Origin: Eubacteriales bacterium
GTDB taxonomy: Bacteria > Bacillota > Clostridia > Lachnospirales > Lachnospiraceae
DNA: 64,000 nucleotides
Direction of reading: 5' to 3'
Assembly: GCA_030536575.1 (NCBI GenBank)
Contig: JAUNPS010000006.1
Span: 62,001 to 126,000, forward strand
Shown: positions 8,505 through 17,327 of the stretch, piece after piece
How positions within the stretch are numbered: position 1 is the first letter of the stretch
Layout of the letters: each line of letters opens with the position of its first letter
Made by a program: the position numbers and the translations under genes
Notes under the pieces: model-generated
The model's input: only the letters and a program-made list of their open reading frames with translations
Database searches by the model: none
What the model was told of the DNA's origin: nothing

Positions 8505-9347
8505 TCAAATTTTCATCCCTTTGTCAAGCATATTTTTAATTTTTGCCCGCTCATAGAACCGGTTGAACTGCGCCCCGGCAAACAGAAGCCACATACAGAA
8601 ATACAGCCACAGCATGATCATAACGATCATCGTCAGGCCGCCGTAAATCGAAGTAAACTTCTCTTTCCATCCCACATACAGCGAGATCACATAGGAAAAC
8701 ACCGACCAGGAAATGGCCGCCAGCGCCGCTCCCGGAAGCTGCGTTACAAATTTCCGCCGGATATTCGGCAGATACGTGTACATTGCAGCAATCAACAGCA
8801 TCAGAGCCACCAGCACTCCTCCTGTTCTGACCAAGATAATCAGATCAGAAATCCTCGTCAAGGCCGGAATGTACACCAGAAGGATGCTATGAATGGTGTT
8901 GCCGAACACCAGCATGCCAAGGGCCAGAAGCAGGCTGACCAGAAGGATCATCACATAAAAGACGCCCCGTATCCTGCATAGAATATAGTTTCTGGTCTCT
9001 TTCAGCCCGTAAATGGAATTCAGGCCGTTGGATATGGACATGACGCTTCGCCCGCAGGCCCAGAGCGCCGCAATGGCCGTTCCGGACAGGATTGCTGTAT
9101 TTTTCACAAAGATTCCTCTTACCAGATCCTCCAGATAGGACCAGAACGCCTCCGGCAGCGCATCATGCAGGGCGTTTAACAGATCTTCTTCGGTCAGCGG
9201 CGTGTACTGGATCAGAATCAGCAAAAGCATCACGAATGGGATCAGTCCCATGATAATGTAAAAAGCAGACTGGGCAGCATAGGCATCCATGCGCGCTTCT
9301 CTGTTATCCTCCATAAATTGTCTGACTGTCTGAACTGCCTTTTTCAT
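8505..9347 (-). CDS. YihY/BrkB family inner membrane protein
   Basis: 280 aa with about six hydrophobic segments (FYIIMGLIPFVMLLLILI, GTAIAALWACGRSVMSISNG, FYVMILLVSLLLALGMLVFG, LVALMLLIAAMYTYLPN, and so on). The N-terminal AYAAQSAFYIIMGLIPF and the RRKFVTQLPGAALAAISW motif are typical of the YihY/BrkB family (formerly misnamed ribonuclease BN). Transport or virulence roles have been suggested for the family but the biochemical function is not settled. Its ATG has a GGAGAGG ribosome binding site inside the 3' end of the spoIID-like gene, overlapping it by 44 bp, which implies one mRNA. Confidence 0.85.
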   Translation of the reverse strand: MKKAVQTVRQFMEDNREARMDAYAAQSAFYIIMGLIPFVMLLLILIQYTPLTEEDLLNALHDALPEAFWSYLEDLVRGIFVKNTAILSGTAIAALWACGRSVMSISNGLNSIYGLKETRNYILCRIRGVFYVMILLVSLLLALGMLVFGNTIHSILLVYIPALTRISDLIILVRTGGVLVALMLLIAAMYTYLPNIRRKFVTQLPGAALAAISWSVFSYVISLYVGWKEKFTSIYGGLTMIVMIMLWLYFCMWLLFAGAQFNRFYERAKIKNMLDKGMKI

Positions 9348-10845
9348 CGAGTTCTACCTCTCCGTAATAATACTTTAAAATTTCCTCAAAGGTTTCCCCG
9401 GCCTCGGCCATATGCATAGCGCCGTTCTGGCTCATCCCAATGCCGTGGCCGTATCCTCCTCCGACTATCTGATAGCCCGTCAGCGTCTCCTCTTCGGTCT
9501 CCTCCGTCAAATAGAAAAAGGCGCTCGGCAGCAGGCCAAGATCCGGGGCCGTACTTCCATCCTGGCGCGTCACTGGGGTACTGGCGGGTTTTAAAAATTT
9601 CCGTATGGCATATTCGCCCGAAATTTCCGTGCTGCCTTTCGTCCCTTCCACACGGAGTATACGGGCGCTTCCGGAAGCTTCCCGTTCCGTAACGGAAAGC
9701 GCCGTAATTTCTCCCAGCTTCAGGCCAGCCTCCTTCGCCATTTCCGTCAGCTCTTCCAGGGAAAAGGCGGTGTCCCAGCGATACCACGGTTCGTCTTTTT
9801 CGTAGTCTTCCCGCTGCCCGTCCGAAAGATAGGCACAGAAAACGGCTTCTTCGGACAAATCTCTGGTCAGGTCGATGCCGCAGGAGGTGGAATAATATCT
9901 GGCGTCGGCCAGGTTTCCGTTTTCCATGAGGACGAGCCCTCTGGTGCCTTCTACGGCCTGGGTGCTGCGGGCGTCCCGCGGGAAATTGTTATAAACCTGG
10001 AATTCCACGCTGTCATCTACATCCGCGCCAAAGGCCTTTAACCGGCCGGAGGAAATCTGCGCGTAAGCGTAAGTCCGGGCGCAGACGGCCTGGGCTTTCA
10101 GGGCTTCCAGGGGATAGCGCGCCGGCATTTCACTCGGAACCACTGCGCTTAAATAGGCTTCGATATCCAATGTGTTCAAAAACAGATAACCCTCCTCCGT
10201 GCGCGTTACCTGAAGGCTGCCCTCGTAAAGAGGGTTTTCATAGCTGCGCTTTAAAAGCGGCATGGTAAAGCTGCCGTTCTCGCCTTCCGGTTCCAGAAGC
10301 CATACCGTGTTCTCCGTTTCGGTGTTTTCTTCCGGGAAATAAATCTGCTCGCCGGCTTCACAGCGGATTTTCTCGCCATTTTCCAGCGTACAGACATAGG
10401 CGGACTGAAATACAACCGTTTCTTCACTGTGGTAATAGCTCTTGAAGGAGTCCGACCGGAGCAGGACACGGATTTTTCCGGGTTCTGCCTCCTGAAAAAC
10501 CTCTGATACCTGCGTTTCATGGGCTGACTGCGAAGTTTCGTCCGTTTGCCCTGCCGCATCTGCCTGGGCGGCCCCGTCCGTTTGGCCCGCCGCATCTGTC
10601 CGCACGGCCCCGTTCGTTTGCTCTGCCGCATCTGTCTGCGTAGCCTCGTCCGTTTGGCCCGCCGCATCTGCCTGCGAATTCCTGTCCTCCTGCGCATCTT
10701 CGCCCGGCCATGCCGTTTCGTCCGCCCGCTCCGTCACGCCTGCCTGCGCCGTCTGTCCCTTCCACCTCTCATACCGCCACAGCGTCACTCCCAAAAGCGC
10801 CACAATCACCAGCGCCAGCAGCCCCCCATATTTCTTCCCGTCCAC
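9304..10845 (-). CDS. SpoIID/LytB domain protein
   Basis: 513 aa. Residues 7-23 form a membrane anchor. Residues 30-115 are a low-complexity Gln/Thr/Asp/Ala linker with four 12-residue repeats. The remainder is a SpoIID/LytB domain with LFLNTLDIEAYLSAVVPSEMPA, KAQAVCARTYAYAQ, YYSTSCG and the C-terminal GGGYGHGIGMSQNGAMHMA. SpoIID is a lytic transglycosylase needed for engulfment; LytB-type members modify amidases. The anchored, extracytoplasmic layout fits either. GTG start with AAAGGAGAAGC 8 nt upstream. A TATAAT at about 10884-10889 has no good -35. It overlaps yihY by 44 bp. Confidence 0.88.
   Translation of the reverse strand: MDGKKYGGLLALVIVALLGVTLWRYERWKGQTAQAGVTERADETAWPGEDAQEDRNSQADAAGQTDEATQTDAAEQTNGAVRTDAAGQTDGAAQADAAGQTDETSQSAHETQVSEVFQEAEPGKIRVLLRSDSFKSYYHSEETVVFQSAYVCTLENGEKIRCEAGEQIYFPEENTETENTVWLLEPEGENGSFTMPLLKRSYENPLYEGSLQVTRTEEGYLFLNTLDIEAYLSAVVPSEMPARYPLEALKAQAVCARTYAYAQISSGRLKAFGADVDDSVEFQVYNNFPRDARSTQAVEGTRGLVLMENGNLADARYYSTSCGIDLTRDLSEEAVFCAYLSDGQREDYEKDEPWYRWDTAFSLEELTEMAKEAGLKLGEITALSVTEREASGSARILRVEGTKGSTEISGEYAIRKFLKPASTPVTRQDGSTAPDLGLLPSAFFYLTEETEEETLTGYQIVGGGYGHGIGMSQNGAMHMAEAGETFEEILKYYYGEVELDEKGSSDSQTIYGG
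10531..10674. repeat. In-frame 36-bp tandem repeat, four units
   Basis: Encodes residues 58-105 of the SpoIID-like protein as four degenerate 12-residue units of the form QADAAGQTDEAT. GC-rich and imperfect. It forms a linker between the membrane anchor and the enzyme domain. Confidence 0.85.
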
Positions 10846-10919
10846 TCAGCTTCTCCTTTGGCATGTCCGGCTCTTGCTTCCATTATATCTTCTTTTTTCC
10901 AAAACATGCGTACAATGTA

Positions 10920-11969
10920 CTATTCCCATACAAAGCGGTAAACCGTGGTGGTATCATAAACCTCCCCCGCCTTCAGCACCGAGCTCGGAAAATTCTCATG
11001 ATGCACCGCATCCGGATACACCTGCGTCTCCAGGCACAGCCCCTGGCGCTTCCCATAATGGACACCGCCCTTCCCGGTCTTCTCCTCCCCGATAAAATTC
11101 CCGGCATAGAACTGCACGCCCGGCAGATCCGTAAACACTTCCATCTTCCTTCCCATCGCCGGAAGCGTCACCTCCGCAATCTTCCGAATCCCCTCACCCT
11201 GATGGTTCAGGACAAAGTTATGGTCATAACCGCCGCCCTTCACGATCTGCTCATAATCCGAATCGATCTCCAGCCCGATCTCCTTGGGCGACCGGAAATC
11301 AAAAGGCGTCCCCTCCACCGGACGGATCTCCCCCGTCGGGATCGAATCCGCATCCGTAGGCGTAAACGCGTCCGCATCCAGCCACAGTACATGATCCGTG
11401 ATCGTCCCCGGCCGGTCATGCCCTGCCAGGTTAAAGTAACTGTGGTTCGTCAGGTTCGCAATCGTATCCGCATCCGCTTTCGCCTGATAATGCAGCTTGA
11501 TGCTGTTCTCTTCTGTCAATGTATAGGTCACGGATACGGTCATATTTCCAGGAAATCCTTCGTCTCCATCCGGGCTTTCCAGCGTAAAGCGCACGGCGTT
11601 CTCCTCTTCCAGGCATACAGCTTCCCAGATCCGTTTATCGAATCCGCTGTTTCCGCTGTGCAGGTTATTTTCCTTCTCATTCTTCTCCAGGTGGTAGGTC
11701 TTTCCGTTTAATTCCACTTCTGCATTCCCGATCCGGTTTCCATTCCGGCCGATGACCGCCCCGAAAAAGCCGCCGTAAGTTTCATAATCCTTCGCTTCCC
11801 GATATCCCAGAATCACATCTGTCAGCTTTCCGTCTTTTCCCGGCACGCAGGCTGCGACCAGCGTCGCCCCCAGATCCGTCACGGAAACGCGCATCCCGTT
11901 TCGATTTGTCAGTGTAAACAGACTGGCCTGCGCTCCGTTTCCAGTCTTTCCAAAAGCACATCGCTCCAT
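10920..11969 (-). CDS. galM: Aldose 1-epimerase (galactose mutarotase)
   Basis: 349 aa, usual length. It interconverts alpha and beta anomers of aldoses. Motifs: FGAVIGRNGNRIGNAEVELNGK, the base/acid histidines in NLHSGNSGFDKR and NLTNHSYFNLAGH, and the catalytic Glu region CLETQVYPDAVHHENFPSS. The ATG at MERCAFG follows AAGGAGGATAAGG; a TTG 21 nt upstream overlaps that ribosome binding site and is rejected. No gal operon surrounds it. The 6S RNA gene ends only about 20 nt upstream, so there is no room for a separate promoter apart from one inside the 6S gene. Confidence 0.93.
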   Translation of the reverse strand: MERCAFGKTGNGAQASLFTLTNRNGMRVSVTDLGATLVAACVPGKDGKLTDVILGYREAKDYETYGGFFGAVIGRNGNRIGNAEVELNGKTYHLEKNEKENNLHSGNSGFDKRIWEAVCLEEENAVRFTLESPDGDEGFPGNMTVSVTYTLTEENSIKLHYQAKADADTIANLTNHSYFNLAGHDRPGTITDHVLWLDADAFTPTDADSIPTGEIRPVEGTPFDFRSPKEIGLEIDSDYEQIVKGGGYDHNFVLNHQGEGIRKIAEVTLPAMGRKMEVFTDLPGVQFYAGNFIGEEKTGKGGVHYGKRQGLCLETQVYPDAVHHENFPSSVLKAGEVYDTTTVYRFVWE

Positions 11970-11990
11970 ATCCTTATCCTCCTTATTCAA

Positions 11991-12212
11991 AAAAAAGAGA
12001 GCTTTCGCTCCCTTTTAGACACCCAGAATGCCGTTTCCTGCACTTTGACTCCTAGCAAAGCTAGGTGGGTAACCGCAGCCGCAAGCTCTGCCTTCCGCTG
12101 ATTCGAGGCGGCCTGGCATCACCTGTGGCGATATAAGAATCCCATAAAAGTAAATGTAGGTTCAAAATAGCAGGATTGTCGAACACCCCAGGAAGTTCTC
12201 GTTTTGGTATCT
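11991..12212 (-). ncRNA. ssrS: 6S RNA
   Basis: Minus-strand RNA of about 200 nt. The 5' segment CCTGGGGTGTTCGACAATCC and the 3' segment CAGGAAACGGCATTCTGGG pair along their length with wobbles to form the closing stem, as in bacterial 6S RNA. The middle contains TTTTGAACCTACATTTAC and GGGATTCTTATATC, which I recall from Firmicutes 6S RNAs, plus a CCTAGCTTTGCTAGG hairpin. It ends with GGGAGC-GAAA-GCTCTC and a T8 run. 6S RNA mimics an open promoter and holds housekeeping RNA polymerase. Ends are approximate. Confidence 0.85.
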
Positions 12213-12218
12213 GTAATG

Positions 12219-12247
12219 ATTATACCCCAGTATCTGCTTATTTTCAA
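12219..12247 (-). promoter_or_regulatory. Promoter of 6S RNA
   Basis: Minus strand TTGAAA (12247-12242), 17-nt spacer, consensus TATAAT (12224-12219). Predicted start near 12212. Confidence 0.88.
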
Positions 12248-12380
12248 TAGATAATTCTATCCAGATTTTATTCCCAAAATTTGGACAGAATTCCGACAAA
12301 TTTCGACTTGCGTCCCCGTTGTCTTCTCAAGCCCCTTCATCATACCGTACTTCTTTTCCCCCGTCAACAACTTTTTTTCA

Positions 12381-12410
12381 TTGTACAACCCGCCCATTTT
12401 ATGGTAAGAT
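12381..12410 (+). promoter_or_regulatory. Promoter of citrate synthase 1
   Basis: TTGTAC (12381-12386), 18-nt spacer, TAAGAT (12405-12410) with TGG extension. The leader to the ATG is about 60 nt. Confidence 0.65.
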
Positions 12411-12475
12411 ATGTTTGATGTGCCGATTTAACACCGAAAAGTGACGCACAATTGATTTTTTCAAGGAGGTTTAGC

Positions 12476-13843
12476 ATGAATACCACAACTTATTCCGAAA
12501 TTACCCCCGAAATCCTGAACCTGGCCAAACAAAGCTACGAAACCAGCCAGATCAACCAGGAATTATACACCAAATACGAAGTCAAACGCGGCCTGCGCGA
12601 CATCAACGGAAAAGGCGTCCTGGCCGGCCTCACCGACATTTCCGAAGTCCGCTCCTGCATCGTCGTCGACAACGAAATGATCCCCTGCGAAGGAAAACTC
12701 TTCTACCGGGGCTATGACATCGAAGAACTGATCCAGGGCCTGTTAAAAGATAACCGCTACGGATTCGAAGAAATCACCTACCTTCTTCTTACCGGAAGCC
12801 TTCCCACTGCCGCAGAGCTTTCCTCCTTTTCGGAGCTTCTCGGCAGTTACCGTTCCCTTCCCACCAGTTTCGTCCGCGATATCATTATGAAAGCGCCAAG
12901 CCGCGACATGATGAACACCCTGGCCCGAAGCGTCCTGACACTCTATTCCTATGACGACCGCGCGGACGATATTACCATTCCAAATGTCCTGCGCCAGTGC
13001 CTGCAGCTCATTGCACTCTTTCCGGTGCTTTCCGTTTACGGCTACCAGGCCTACAGCCATTACCACGACGGAAACAGCCTGTTCATCCATCCGCCCGTGC
13101 CAGACCTCTCCACCGCCGAAAGCATCCTCTACCTTCTTAGGCCGGACAGCAAATACACGGAGCTGGAAGCGCGGATTCTGGACATTGCCCTGATCCTTCA
13201 TATGGAACACGGCGGTGGAAATAACTCCACCTTCACCACCCACGTAGTCTCCTCCTCCGGCACGGACACTTACTCCTCCATGGCCGCTTCTTTAGGCTCC
13301 TTAAAAGGCCCAAGGCACGGCGGCGCAAACATCAAAGTCGTCCGGATGTTCGATGACATGAAAAGTGTCCTCACAGACTGGAAAGACGAAGACGCCATTC
13401 AGGCCTACCTGCGCGATCTCCTGCACAAAGAAGCCTTTGACCATGCAGGCCTGATCTATGGAATGGGCCATGCCGTCTACTCCATCTCGGATCCCAGAGC
13501 CAACATCTTCAAGTCCTTCGTCCACAGCCTGGCGAAAGAGAAAGGACGCGAAGAAGAATTCCAGCTCTATTCCGCCGTGGAGCGCCTGGCTCCCAAGGTT
13601 ATCGGCGAAGAACGCCGCATCTACAAAGGCGTCAGCGCGAACGTGGACTTCTACAGCGGCTTCGTTTACAGCATGCTGGATCTTCCCACCGAGCTGTTCA
13701 CCCCGATCTTTGCCATGGCGCGTGTGGTGGGCTGGAGCGCGCACCGGATCGAAGAATTGTCCAACAACGGAAAGATTATCCGTCCGGCCTACAAAAGCGT
13801 TGCCGGGCATCAGAAATATACCCCGTTAAAACGCCGGAAATAG
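12476..13843 (+). CDS. gltA: Citrate synthase (paralog 1)
   Basis: 455 aa. It condenses acetyl-CoA and oxaloacetate to citrate. Active-site regions are visible: the His in LHMEHGGGNNSTFTT, the second His in GLIYGMGHAVYS, and the Asp in SANVDFYSGFVYSML; CoA-binding GSLKGPRHGGANIKV is intact. The start MNTTTYSEI follows AAGGAGGT (12463-12470). It is monocistronic between a promoter and a perfect terminator. Closely similar over its length to the second citrate synthase at 56137-57495, including RGLRD, GVLAGLT and KGVSANVDFYSG. A 2-methylcitrate activity cannot be excluded. No aconitase or isocitrate dehydrogenase is adjacent. Confidence 0.93.
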   Translation: MNTTTYSEITPEILNLAKQSYETSQINQELYTKYEVKRGLRDINGKGVLAGLTDISEVRSCIVVDNEMIPCEGKLFYRGYDIEELIQGLLKDNRYGFEEITYLLLTGSLPTAAELSSFSELLGSYRSLPTSFVRDIIMKAPSRDMMNTLARSVLTLYSYDDRADDITIPNVLRQCLQLIALFPVLSVYGYQAYSHYHDGNSLFIHPPVPDLSTAESILYLLRPDSKYTELEARILDIALILHMEHGGGNNSTFTTHVVSSSGTDTYSSMAASLGSLKGPRHGGANIKVVRMFDDMKSVLTDWKDEDAIQAYLRDLLHKEAFDHAGLIYGMGHAVYSISDPRANIFKSFVHSLAKEKGREEEFQLYSAVERLAPKVIGEERRIYKGVSANVDFYSGFVYSMLDLPTELFTPIFAMARVVGWSAHRIEELSNNGKIIRPAYKSVAGHQKYTPLKRRK

Positions 13844-13855
13844 CAGAAGGCATCG

Positions 13856-13887
13856 AGAGCGCAGACGTATAATCGCCTGCGCTCTTT
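13856..13887 (+). terminator. Terminator of citrate synthase 1
   Basis: Perfect 9-bp stem AGAGCGCAG/CTGCGCTCT with a 12-nt loop and a short TTT tail. Convergent with the next gene. Confidence 0.75.
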
Positions 13888-13894
13888 CCCTGTT

Positions 13895-14560
13895 CTAATC
13901 TTCTCCTGCATCATTGATTTCAAGCAATGAAATTTCGCAGGACGACAGCTCCATCTTTTCATCAGATAAACGTTCTGTCAGTTCCTCCGCTTTGTCTGTG
14001 AGCATTGTTCTGAAATTGCCGGCCGTGATCTCTGCTTCGCCAAGTCCGTCCAGATACGTTTGCATTTCCTCTTGAAACGACAGCAAAGTATCGTCTCTTT
14101 CCGCTACGGTTAAAAGCTCCGGTTCCACGATAACATAAGGAACCTGAAAATCCACAAAGCAGGCAAAATCATACGTTCTTTCTCCATCCTCACCCGGTTC
14201 CCGGCAAGGCCTGCTCATTTTTTTAATTCCGGCATAAAAACCAAGCGCTTCTCCCACCTCCCTGCAGTACAATTCATTCGTCGAAAACTGCATCGTCGTT
14301 CGAAAAAAATCATAGTTTTCATCCTCCGGATCGATCGCATTGATCACATCCGCCTGTGCCGCAAGCAGCTCCGTCAGTTCATCGGGTGTCGAAGCAAGCG
14401 CGGCATTGAAATCGGCGACGCTTTGCTGTAAATAATTCTCCGTTTTGTACGCAATCAGCTTTGTATACGCCTCCGAAGCATTTTGCTCCGCCCCCTCACA
14501 CTCTGTTTGCATACTCACAGCAAAAAGAGCGGCAAGAACCACTGGTAAATATTTTTTCAT
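13895..14560 (-). CDS. Exported protein of unknown function
   Basis: 221 aa. N-terminal signal peptide MKKYLPVVLAALFAVSMQ with a likely cleavage near residue 23 (EGA-EQ), then an acidic, mostly helical mature part. No domain recognised. Four Cys are present: residue 21 in the signal region, then in YCREV, SRPCRE and SSCEIS; FACFVDF adds another. The start has AAGGAG 9 nt upstream. Dispersed repeat copy 2 lies 46 bp upstream, between this gene and the sensor kinase gene. It may be an output of the two-component system, but that is only positional. Confidence 0.7.
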   Translation of the reverse strand: MKKYLPVVLAALFAVSMQTECEGAEQNASEAYTKLIAYKTENYLQQSVADFNAALASTPDELTELLAAQADVINAIDPEDENYDFFRTTMQFSTNELYCREVGEALGFYAGIKKMSRPCREPGEDGERTYDFACFVDFQVPYVIVEPELLTVAERDDTLLSFQEEMQTYLDGLGEAEITAGNFRTMLTDKAEELTERLSDEKMELSSCEISLLEINDAGED

Positions 14561-14606
14561 AGCTGAAACTCCTTCCTGTCCTTTTCCTGGTACAGTAACC
14601 AGGATA

Positions 14607-14730
14607 CGTTACTGTTTACTCGTACCTCGTTCCAGTAACATTTCGCAGGCTCATTTTAAGTTTTGCTTTGCAAAAGAGCCTGTTCACACCTGAATCGCGT
14701 TCTTACGTACCTGAACAGTACTAGGGTACC
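14607..14730 (+). repeat. Dispersed structured repeat, copy 2
   Basis: Hairpins A and B are intact (CGTTACTG..., CAGGCTC...TTTTGC-TTT-GCAAAA-GAGCCTG). Hairpin C is shortened to GTACCTGAACAGTACTAGGGTAC, and the right terminus is missing. This is the most diverged full-size copy. It lies between the sensor kinase 3' end and the unknown exported protein. Confidence 0.85.
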
Positions 14731-14767
14731 GCTTTTTCTTGAACTGGTCTTGGAGTGAAGATGTTTT

Positions 14768-16186
14768 TTATGTGGAGATGGTCGGAAATTGTACGGAAAC
14801 AAGAACGCCCTGAGCCGAATTCGCAATGCTGATTTCCGCTCCGTGCAGTTCAAGAATTTTTTTCACAATATACAGTCCCAGTCCTGTCCCGCCCGTCTGC
14901 CGATTTCTGGAAGGTTCCACCCGGTAAAACGCTTCAAACAAGCGCGGAATCTCCTCCTCCGGAATCGATGCGCCCGTATTCTCCACCGTCAGCCTTGCTT
15001 TGCCCGCTTCTCCCCACAAATGCACGCTCACCTGATTTCCAGCCTCCGAATACGCCGCAGCATTCCCCAGAAGATTGTCCAACGCCTTTTGAAGCAGCGA
15101 AAGGTCGCCCCAAACAGCCAGCCCCGGCATGATGGCTCTTGTAATGGTCAGTTCTTTTTGCATGAAAAAATCTTCATACGTGAGCAGGCGCTCCTTCAAA
15201 AGCCCGCTAAGATCAATCTTGGCTTTCCTGCAGCAGTATCCCGGCGTATCCAGGCGGGAAATTGTCAAAAGCTCCTGTACCATCGTTTCCAACGTATCCG
15301 CCGTTTCCAGCGATTGCTTCAGATAGGTTTCCCGGTCTTTATAACGCCCAACCTGATAGAGCATCCCCTGAAGCTGACCTTTCAGAATCGTAATCGGGGT
15401 TTTCAGCTCATGGGACGCAGCCGAAAAAAACGCTGTTCGCTGCCGTTCGAGCTGCCTTTCCGCCGCAATGTCTGCCTGAAGCTTCCGGTTCGCTTCCTGC
15501 AATTCGGAAAGGGTTGCCTCCAGTTTCCTGGAAAGCGTATTTAAGCTGTCCGCCAGCACCCCGATCTCATCCGTGCGTCCCGTGACACAAACGCCGCTGA
15601 AATCCAGTTCCGCCATCTGCTTCGAACGCCTGCTCACTTTTTTGATCGGCGCTGTCAGATACCAGGAACAGAAGAACGCCGCAATCGCCGCGCCAGCCAA
15701 AACGACCATGCAAAGCGGCGGGAGCGTTCTCTGAATCGCCTTCTCCGTCTCCGTGCGTTTGGCCAAATTCCTTGTCAGCAAGAGCGTATAAGGCGAATTG
15801 CTGTCCGCAAAGCGAATCGTGTAGGCTTTCGATTTTTCAGCCTTCTCAAAATCCTCCATCTGTCCGCCTGTAAGCTGATTCACGTTCCCAAGACTCACTT
15901 CCTGCCCATCCGCCCGGAAGAAATGCAGTTCAAATTCATTTTCGTATTGTTCCCGTATGCTTTTCTCCGTTTCTTCAAGCCAGATTGGAGCGTTCTCGCT
16001 GGATTCTCCCGCTAAATCATCCGGCAGAAAGCAGATCCACCATTCGGCATCTTCCAGGTCATATTGATAATTCTTGGGAACCGCCCACGCAAGGAAACAA
16101 TATGTAACGAAACAGCATGCCAGAATCAAGACAAAGGTCAGCAAAAAGACCTTAACGGATAACCGGCTTTTCCTCTTCTTTCTCAA
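14768..16186 (-). CDS. Sensor histidine kinase (HAMP, HisKA, HATPase)
   Basis: About 472 aa. Two transmembrane helices (about residues 10-30 and 150-175) flank an extracytoplasmic sensor of about 120 residues. A HAMP domain (SWYLTAPIKKVSRRSKQM...) follows, then a coiled linker. The H-box is FFSAASHELKTPITILKGQL, the N-box NLLGNAAAYSEAG, and the G-box GGTGLGLYIVKKIL. It autophosphorylates at His and passes phosphate to the regulator encoded just upstream. The best start is a TTG at 16186 with AGGGGTGG upstream, overlapping the regulator gene by 35 bp; no ATG fits. The signal is unknown. Confidence 0.9.
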   Translation of the reverse strand: MRKKRKSRLSVKVFLLTFVLILACCFVTYCFLAWAVPKNYQYDLEDAEWWICFLPDDLAGESSENAPIWLEETEKSIREQYENEFELHFFRADGQEVSLGNVNQLTGGQMEDFEKAEKSKAYTIRFADSNSPYTLLLTRNLAKRTETEKAIQRTLPPLCMVVLAGAAIAAFFCSWYLTAPIKKVSRRSKQMAELDFSGVCVTGRTDEIGVLADSLNTLSRKLEATLSELQEANRKLQADIAAERQLERQRTAFFSAASHELKTPITILKGQLQGMLYQVGRYKDRETYLKQSLETADTLETMVQELLTISRLDTPGYCCRKAKIDLSGLLKERLLTYEDFFMQKELTITRAIMPGLAVWGDLSLLQKALDNLLGNAAAYSEAGNQVSVHLWGEAGKARLTVENTGASIPEEEIPRLFEAFYRVEPSRNRQTGGTGLGLYIVKKILELHGAEISIANSAQGVLVSVQFPTIST

Positions 16187-16841
16187 TGCAGTATCCCACC
16201 CCTCTGATCGTTTCAATGTAATCGGCCGTTCCAAGTTTCTTCCGCAGATTTTTGATATGCGTATCAATAATCCGTTCTTCCCCGAAAAATTCATATTTCC
16301 AAAGCGTCTGAAGCAGGTTCTGCCGTGTCAGGATCCTCCCCCTGTGCGTCAGCAATTCCCGCAGGATTTCAAATTCCCGCGGAGTCAGCTCCAGATTTTC
16401 CTGCCCTCTGTACGCTTTATAACCGTCAAAATCCAACGTCAGATCCTTATAACGCATCGTCTGCGGCGCATCATCCTTTTTTGCCGAACGCCGCAGGACA
16501 GCTGCTATTTTCCGCAGCAGGACAGGCACCGAAAACGGCTTCGTCAGATAATCGTCTGCCTGTAAGTCCAATCCCCTGATCTGATCCTCCTCGCTGTCCA
16601 GGGCCGTCAGCATGATGATCGGTACGTCCGACCTCTGCCGGATCACTTCGCAGACGCCGTAGCCGTCGATTTTGGGAATCATCAGATCCAGCAGAATCAG
16701 ATCAAACTCCTGTTCCGTGTATTTTGAAAGCGCTTCTACGCCATCCGAGGCCAGTACAACGCTGTGCCCGGCTTCCTCTATAAAATCATGCAGCAATGCC
16801 TGGATCGCGAAATCATCCTCTACAATTAAAATCCTGCTCAT
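16152..16841 (-). CDS. OmpR/PhoB-family response regulator
   Basis: 229 aa. The receiver domain at residues 1-120 has the acidic pocket ILIVEDD, the phosphorylated Asp in FDLILLDLMIPKIDG, the Thr in IIMLTALDS and the Lys in DDYLTKPFSVPVLL. A C-terminal winged helix follows (LTPREFEILRELLTHRGRILTR, TIRGVGYCIE). It is the cognate regulator of the downstream kinase, with overlapping genes. Start ATG with CAGGAGGTGCATT. A TATACT lies about 25 bp upstream without a good -35. Confidence 0.93.
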   Translation of the reverse strand: MSRILIVEDDFAIQALLHDFIEEAGHSVVLASDGVEALSKYTEQEFDLILLDLMIPKIDGYGVCEVIRQRSDVPIIMLTALDSEEDQIRGLDLQADDYLTKPFSVPVLLRKIAAVLRRSAKKDDAPQTMRYKDLTLDFDGYKAYRGQENLELTPREFEILRELLTHRGRILTRQNLLQTLWKYEFFGEERIIDTHIKNLRKKLGTADYIETIRGVGYCIEKEEEKPVIR

Positions 16842-16916
16842 AATGCACCTCCTGTCCTAAGTATAACAAAGGAATTTGAATCTATTGTGTAGATTTTTGG
16901 GGAATCGTCAAACACA

Positions 16917-16946
16917 GAAACGGCATAGCCAAAGCTACGCCGTTTC
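16917..16946 (-). terminator. Hairpin downstream of the thrC operon
   Basis: GAAACGGCATAGC and GCTACGCCGTTTC pair with one mismatch. On the minus strand it is followed by TGTGTTTG, a weak T-tract. It would end the thrC-small membrane protein transcript. Confidence 0.65.
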
Positions 16947-16969
16947 CCAGACCAGTTCAAATCTAATTT

Positions 16970-17314
16970 CTAAAAATAGTTTTTAATCGCGTTTTTCGTC
17001 CCAACGCCGTACCAAATCGCCGCCACCAGGAAAATCACCGTGATCAGCAGGGAAAAATTCCCCAGCACGCCCGTAAAATCATTCAGCAGTCCAAACAGGC
17101 CGCAAATCAGCATCACGATCCCGAATCCCAGCATCTTGGGCTTCATGAAGTTCACAAACCCATCCTTGTCCTTACAGCGCTTCATCGTCATATTCTTTGG
17201 CAGAACCAGATTCTCTTTGACTTCCCCTTTCTGCGCCATCAGGAACCAGGCGTACAGCAGATAAACTCCAAAGCCCGTTATGATCAGGTCAACCATAATA
17301 AACATACTATCCAT
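16970..17314 (-). CDS. Small membrane protein of unknown function
   Basis: 114 aa with three predicted transmembrane segments at about residues 5-27 (MVDLIITGFGVYLLYAW), 62-80 (LGFGIVMLICGLFGLL) and 88-105 (FSLLITVIFLVAAIWYGV). A conserved-looking cytoplasmic basic stretch MTMKRCKDKDGFVNFMKPK lies between the first two. I do not recognise a named family. It begins 13 nt after the thrC stop, so it is probably co-transcribed. Confidence 0.7.
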   Translation of the reverse strand: MDSMFIMVDLIITGFGVYLLYAWFLMAQKGEVKENLVLPKNMTMKRCKDKDGFVNFMKPKMLGFGIVMLICGLFGLLNDFTGVLGNFSLLITVIFLVAAIWYGVGTKNAIKNYF

Positions 17315-17327
17315 AGCTTTTCTCCTT

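Noticed and set aside
14656-14853. A 65-residue frame over repeat copy 2
   Set aside because: It is produced by the repeat and the kinase 3' end and lacks a start signal.
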